DNA of 64,000 bases from Paenibacillus oleatilyticus (GTDB taxonomy: Bacteria > Bacillota > Bacilli > Paenibacillales > NBRC-103111). The stretch spans positions 1 through 64,000 of the forward strand of contig NZ_JAHNZO010000021.1 in assembly GCF_018998565.1 (NCBI RefSeq), written 5' to 3'. The notes under the pieces are model-generated. The model did not search any database. It was not told the DNA's origin and was given only the letters and a program-made list of their open reading frames with translations. Both the position numbers and the translations under genes were made by a program. The first letter of the stretch is position 1; each line of letters opens with the position of its first letter. This document shows positions 61,117 to 64,000 of the stretch, one piece after another.

Positions 61117-61124
61117 GCTGCCCG

Positions 61125-61172
61125 AAAAGCGGCTGCCACAGGCGTAAAAACCGGAAGGACGCCGCTTTTTTT
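61125..61172 (+). terminator. Terminator of the two-component operon
   Basis: AAAAGCGGC (61125-61133) pairs with GCCGCTTTT (61161-61169), with T-run 61166-61172. An alternative GGCGT/ACGCC inner pairing exists. Confidence 0.8.
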
Positions 61173-61195
61173 CGTTACAACTTGCCTGAAGTTTG

Positions 61196-61204
61196 TGGTA
61201 TAGT
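61196..61204 (+). promoter_or_regulatory. Extended -10 promoter for the Gfo/Idh/MocA gene
   Basis: TGG-TATAGT (61196-61204), with a weak TTACAA 18 bases upstream. It lies about 48 bases before the start codon. Confidence 0.5.
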
Positions 61205-61251
61205 GAAACTGTTTGAGAACATAGAAAACCGTCAGCGAAGGAGCCTAACGC

Positions 61252-62331
61252 ATGAGCGCAAACGACAAAATACAAATCGGCGTCATCGGCGCCGGCAACA
61301 TCGGCAATGTACACATTCAGGAGTTTTTGCAAATCCCGGACGCCGCGGTAACGGCCGTGACGGACGTCTACCAGCCTATGGCGATCGCGCGGGCGAAGGA
61401 ATATAATATTCCGAACGTTTACGCAACCTATCAGGAGCTGCTGCAGGACCCAAGCTTGGATGCGGTCATCGTAGCCGTCCCGAACGACGCTCATGCCCCC
61501 ATTGCTATTGAAGCGCTTCAAGCCGGCAAGCACGTTCTGCTTGAAAAGCCGATGGCCGTTAACGCTGCTTCCGCCAAAGAAATTGTCAAGGCGCACCTGA
61601 AGTCGGGAAAAGTGCTGATGATGTCGCATCAGATGCGTTGGGAATCGCTTAACATGCAGGTGAAGGAACAAATCGACAAGGGCGCGCTCGGCAGCATCTA
61701 TAATGTCAAAACCGGCTGGCTGCGCCGCAAAGGAATTCCGGGCTGGGGCACTTGGTTTACGCAAATGCATAAATCCGGCGGCGGACCGCTGATCGATATC
61801 GGCGTGCATATGCTGGATTTGTCGCTGCACTTGATGGGCAGTCCGAAGCCGGTCTCCGTTTTCGGGACGACGTATGCCGAGTTCGGACCGAAGAAGCGGG
61901 GTATCGGTACTTGGGGTAAGCCGGACTGGAACGGCTTTTATGACGTTGAAGATCTGGCGACCGCTCTTATCAAGCTGGATAACGGCAGCACGCTGTCGCT
62001 TGATGTAAGCTGGGCGGCCAATACCGATTTTATCGATAATGGACCTTATATTTACCTGATGGGCTCCGAGGGAGGCGCTTCTCTGCGTGCAGGAAGAGGG
62101 ACGCTGCATACCGAGCTGTTCGAGCGGACCGCCGACGTAGAGTTGACGGTGGATTCGAACGATGAAGGGCCTCGTCAGCGCATGAGCCGTCATTTCCTTA
62201 ATTGCATCCGGGAGCACCGCGAGCCGCTCACATCCGCGATGTCAGGTCTGACGAACAGTTTAGTGCTGGAAGCGATCTATGAGTCGTCCCGTACGGGTCA
62301 ACTCGTTACGCTGGATTGGAGCTTGGATTAA
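61252..62331 (+). CDS. Gfo/Idh/MocA family NAD(P)-dependent oxidoreductase
   Basis: 359 residues from ATG 61252 (AAGGAG 8 bases upstream). The N-terminal Rossmann domain has GVIGAGNIGNVHIQEF, and HVLLEKPMAVN marks the conserved EKP catalytic Lys. The C-terminal alpha/beta domain includes GGGPLIDIGVHMLDL. Typical substrates are sugars or inositols; none can be assigned. The next gene starts 5 bp after the stop. Confidence 0.94.
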   Translation: MSANDKIQIGVIGAGNIGNVHIQEFLQIPDAAVTAVTDVYQPMAIARAKEYNIPNVYATYQELLQDPSLDAVIVAVPNDAHAPIAIEALQAGKHVLLEKPMAVNAASAKEIVKAHLKSGKVLMMSHQMRWESLNMQVKEQIDKGALGSIYNVKTGWLRRKGIPGWGTWFTQMHKSGGGPLIDIGVHMLDLSLHLMGSPKPVSVFGTTYAEFGPKKRGIGTWGKPDWNGFYDVEDLATALIKLDNGSTLSLDVSWAANTDFIDNGPYIYLMGSEGGASLRAGRGTLHTELFERTADVELTVDSNDEGPRQRMSRHFLNCIREHREPLTSAMSGLTNSLVLEAIYESSRTGQLVTLDWSLD

Positions 62332-62336
62332 CCCTT

Positions 62337-62987
62337 ATGGATGAACTGCTTCAAGTAAATTTGCAATTATTCAGCATTATCGGCACGATCGCGTTTGCTA
62401 TTTCCGGCGCGGTCGTTGCCATGGAAGAAGAATACGATATTCTCGGCGTTTTTGTACTTGCTTTTGTGACGGCGTTCGGCGGCGGGGTCGTCCGGAACTT
62501 GCTGATCGGCATACCTGTCAACACGCTTTGGACGCAGGGACTTTACTTGAAAACGGCGCTCATCGCGGCGTTTCTTGTTTTTATCGTTCCCGTCAGCTGG
62601 ATTCGCCGCTGGAAAACGTGGGAATCCTTGTTCGACGCTATCGGCTTGGCGGCTTTCTCCATTCAAGGGGCACTGTATGCGGTTCAGATGAATGCTCCGC
62701 TAAGCGCCGTCATTGTAGCGGCGATGATGACCGGAATCGGCGGCGGGATTATTCGCGACGTGCTGGCCGGACGGAAGCCGCTAGTACTGCATGACGAGAT
62801 CTATGCGGTTTGGGGCATGCTGGCAGGATTTCTGATTGGAATCGGCTGGTTCCAAGGATCATGGCCGCTGCTCGGACTATTCGCGCTTATTGTTATTTTG
62901 CGGATGCTGTCGGTGGTGTACAAATGGCGGCTGCCGCGGCGTACGCTGCGGCTTAATGAGGAATCCAAGCAAGCTAAGGGGGCTTAG
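62337..62987 (+). CDS. TRIC/UPF0126 family membrane protein
   Basis: 216 residues with two repeats of three membrane helices plus one extra. The repeats carry FAISGAVVAMEEEYDILGVF, then AFGGGVVRNLLIG and the matching AFSIQGALYA and GIGGGIIRDVLAG. This is the UPF0126 family, structurally trimeric cation (K+) channels. There is no clear ribosome site for the ATG at 62337, and it sits 5 bp behind the dehydrogenase, so coupling is likely. Confidence 0.9.
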   Translation: MDELLQVNLQLFSIIGTIAFAISGAVVAMEEEYDILGVFVLAFVTAFGGGVVRNLLIGIPVNTLWTQGLYLKTALIAAFLVFIVPVSWIRRWKTWESLFDAIGLAAFSIQGALYAVQMNAPLSAVIVAAMMTGIGGGIIRDVLAGRKPLVLHDEIYAVWGMLAGFLIGIGWFQGSWPLLGLFALIVILRMLSVVYKWRLPRRTLRLNEESKQAKGA

Positions 62988-62988
62988 C

Positions 62989-63507
62989 ATGATGTCGGAA
63001 GCAAACGAACCGAACGCGTCCTGGAGCAGCCGGAAACGTATTCCGGGCGAAGAAATCGGGGAGCGGCTCGACTCCGTTCGCGTGTTGAAAGAAGATGGGC
63101 TTGAACTGTATGAAATCGCCAAAGACAAGGCAACGGGGGAGCATTACCTGCATTACGCCTACTTGCACCGGAATTTGGCCGCGATCCCGGCGGGACCGGA
63201 GGCCGTACAGGAAGAATCGTTTCATCACTTGATGCCGCTGGAAAGCGACGAGGTGCTCGGTTTTTTATTCGGGGAAGCGCCTTACGATTATCCGGCCCAC
63301 TGGAGCAAGCCGTTCTTGCGCAACGGCCCCGAAGGCGATTATGTATGGTTCGATCCTGGCTATTCGGCGGCAGAAGCCGAGCATGAAGCGATCGGCCGCG
63401 ACATTGCGGAGCAGCTTGCGCTCTTTAAGCAAGCGGGAGACGTATCGGAACAAAAAGTCCGCGAGCTGCTGGAGCGGTTGAATCCCAACGATAGCGAAAA
63501 GAAGTAG
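62989..63507 (+). CDS. Conserved protein of unknown function (172 residues)
   Basis: ATG 62989 (or the adjacent ATG 62992) follows AAGGGGG. It is a soluble acidic protein: RIPGEEIGERLDSVRVLKED, a YEIAKDKATGEHYLHYAYLH strand region, then FHHLMPLESDEVLGFLFGE, and a helical C-terminus. No membrane segment or known catalytic motif is seen. It is the third gene of the dehydrogenase-channel run. Confidence 0.75.
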   Translation: MMSEANEPNASWSSRKRIPGEEIGERLDSVRVLKEDGLELYEIAKDKATGEHYLHYAYLHRNLAAIPAGPEAVQEESFHHLMPLESDEVLGFLFGEAPYDYPAHWSKPFLRNGPEGDYVWFDPGYSAAEAEHEAIGRDIAEQLALFKQAGDVSEQKVRELLERLNPNDSEKK

Positions 63508-63587
63508 TGCTGCGCATATTTTCCGGCGGGTGATTCATCCTAAGCGTGAGCCTTACGAGGGCACGTCTACAGGAGGGACACGACAGG

Positions 63588-64000
63588 ATGAACACCGCGA
63601 TACACCGAAAGGGGCTGCTTCTGCTCGCAGTAGCCGGCTGCTTGCTGCTGCAAAGCGCGTGCGGCGGGAATAGGCCGCAGGCCAGCCGGCCCGGCGGCGG
63701 GCTGGAGGATTACCGGCAGCAAGCCTTGTATGACCGCGATTCCCGCAATAACGAAGACGGATCGCTGGGGGTCAAGCAGCGTTGGGTAGACGAACAGCAG
63801 GCCCGTCAAGGGAAGGAATACAGCGGACGAAAACAGCTCGATATGACGAACCGGCACTCGGCGAGTACGATGGCATTCGCTCCGCAGATCGCCGAGCGGG
63901 TGAAAGGCGTCTCCGGCGTCCGTGAGGCTCAAGTGCTGCTGACGGAAGTGAACGGCTATGTGGCGGTCGTTCTGGACGGTCATAGTCCGGAAGCCGAGGC
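63588..64000 (+). CDS. YhcN/YlaJ-type sporulation lipoprotein (3' end outside the window)
   Basis: The frame opens at ATG 63588 (AGGAGG about 10 bases upstream) and runs to the edge, 137 codons. A signal peptide with a lipobox LQSAC is followed by a Gly/Pro/Arg linker and the YhcN/YlaJ pattern: SASTMAFAPQIAERVKGVSG and VREAQVLLTEVNGYVAVVLD. These lipoproteins associate with the spore inner membrane and are made in the forespore. The C-terminal part is not visible. Confidence 0.85.
   Translation, partial: MNTAIHRKGLLLLAVAGCLLLQSACGGNRPQASRPGGGLEDYRQQALYDRDSRNNEDGSLGVKQRWVDEQQARQGKEYSGRKQLDMTNRHSASTMAFAPQIAERVKGVSGVREAQVLLTEVNGYVAVVLDGHSPEAE

Noticed and set aside
60448-62217. 589-codon open frame on the minus strand across the response regulator and dehydrogenase genes
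   Set aside because: Both plus-strand genes are clear and an operon terminator lies inside this frame. No domain is found in the minus translation.

Overview
The window is a continuous stretch of Bacillota chromosome and most resembles Paenibacillaceae (Paenibacillus or a close relative). The evidence is sporulation genes (spoVK, a Tlp-type small spore protein, a kapB-like gene, a YhcN/YlaJ-type spore lipoprotein), a divergent lexA/yneA pair with Bacillus-type LexA boxes, a glnR-glnA unit with a GlnR box, heavy TTG/GTG start use with strong AGGAGG ribosome sites, and Bacillus-like gene order (mutL-miaA-hfq, then spoVK-hflX-ynbB-glnR-glnA-lexA/yneA). No rRNA, tRNA, CRISPR array, insertion sequence or prophage was seen. 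It looks like core chromosome plus one accessory pilus locus and several decayed genes.

Layout. 1-2718: mutL (5' end outside), an RsmJ-like methyltransferase, miaA, hfq. 2905-9686: class A penicillin-binding protein with a 200-residue Gly/Thr/Pro tail, lipoprotein cyclophilin, esterase, FosA-like VOC protein, YdcF-like protein, tatA and a GNAT enzyme; two ECF-sigma-type promoters lie here. 9909-16528: spoVK, a decayed GNAT gene, an unlisted 53-codon gene, hflX behind a structured leader, a PLP lyase, glnR, glnA. 16768-20541: lexA/yneA SOS pair, DUF896 protein, a membrane protein, HAD phosphatase, acireductone dioxygenase. 20824-26909: metH, RNase Z, tlp, and the LrgA/LrgB-type pair. 27122-29047: a decay zone (truncated OlsB-like acyltransferase, frameshifted lysophospholipid acyltransferase, and a YfhP-like hydrolase split by one in-frame TAG). 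29774-38256: DNA and RNA maintenance genes (mrfA-mrfB helicase/exonuclease, Fpg/Nei glycosylase, endonuclease IV, receiver-like protein, ABC ATPase, two methyltransferases).

38556-50055 is one long Tad/Flp-type pilus operon adapted to a Gram-positive cell: TadZ-like protein, CpaF/TadA ATPase, TadB, TadC, Flp1 pilin, three TadE/TadG-like proteins, prepilin peptidase, then an FHA membrane protein and a PP2C phosphatase. Its promoter is followed by an intrinsic terminator ahead of the first gene, which suggests attenuation. The FHA and phosphatase genes suggest phospho-control.

50128-64000: three different ABC-F ATPases (YfmM-, YfmR- and YkpA-like), Dabb, DUF2269 and ASCH proteins, an M42 peptidase, a thioredoxin-like protein next to a KapB-like gene, a histidine kinase/response regulator pair, a Gfo/Idh/MocA dehydrogenase, a TRIC/UPF0126 channel, an unknown protein and the start of a spore lipoprotein gene.

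The most interesting regulatory candidates are the hflX leader (two identical AGGAGAT ribosome sites that can compete for one anti-SD strand, with a short upstream reading frame) and a LexA-like box inside the mrfAB promoter.
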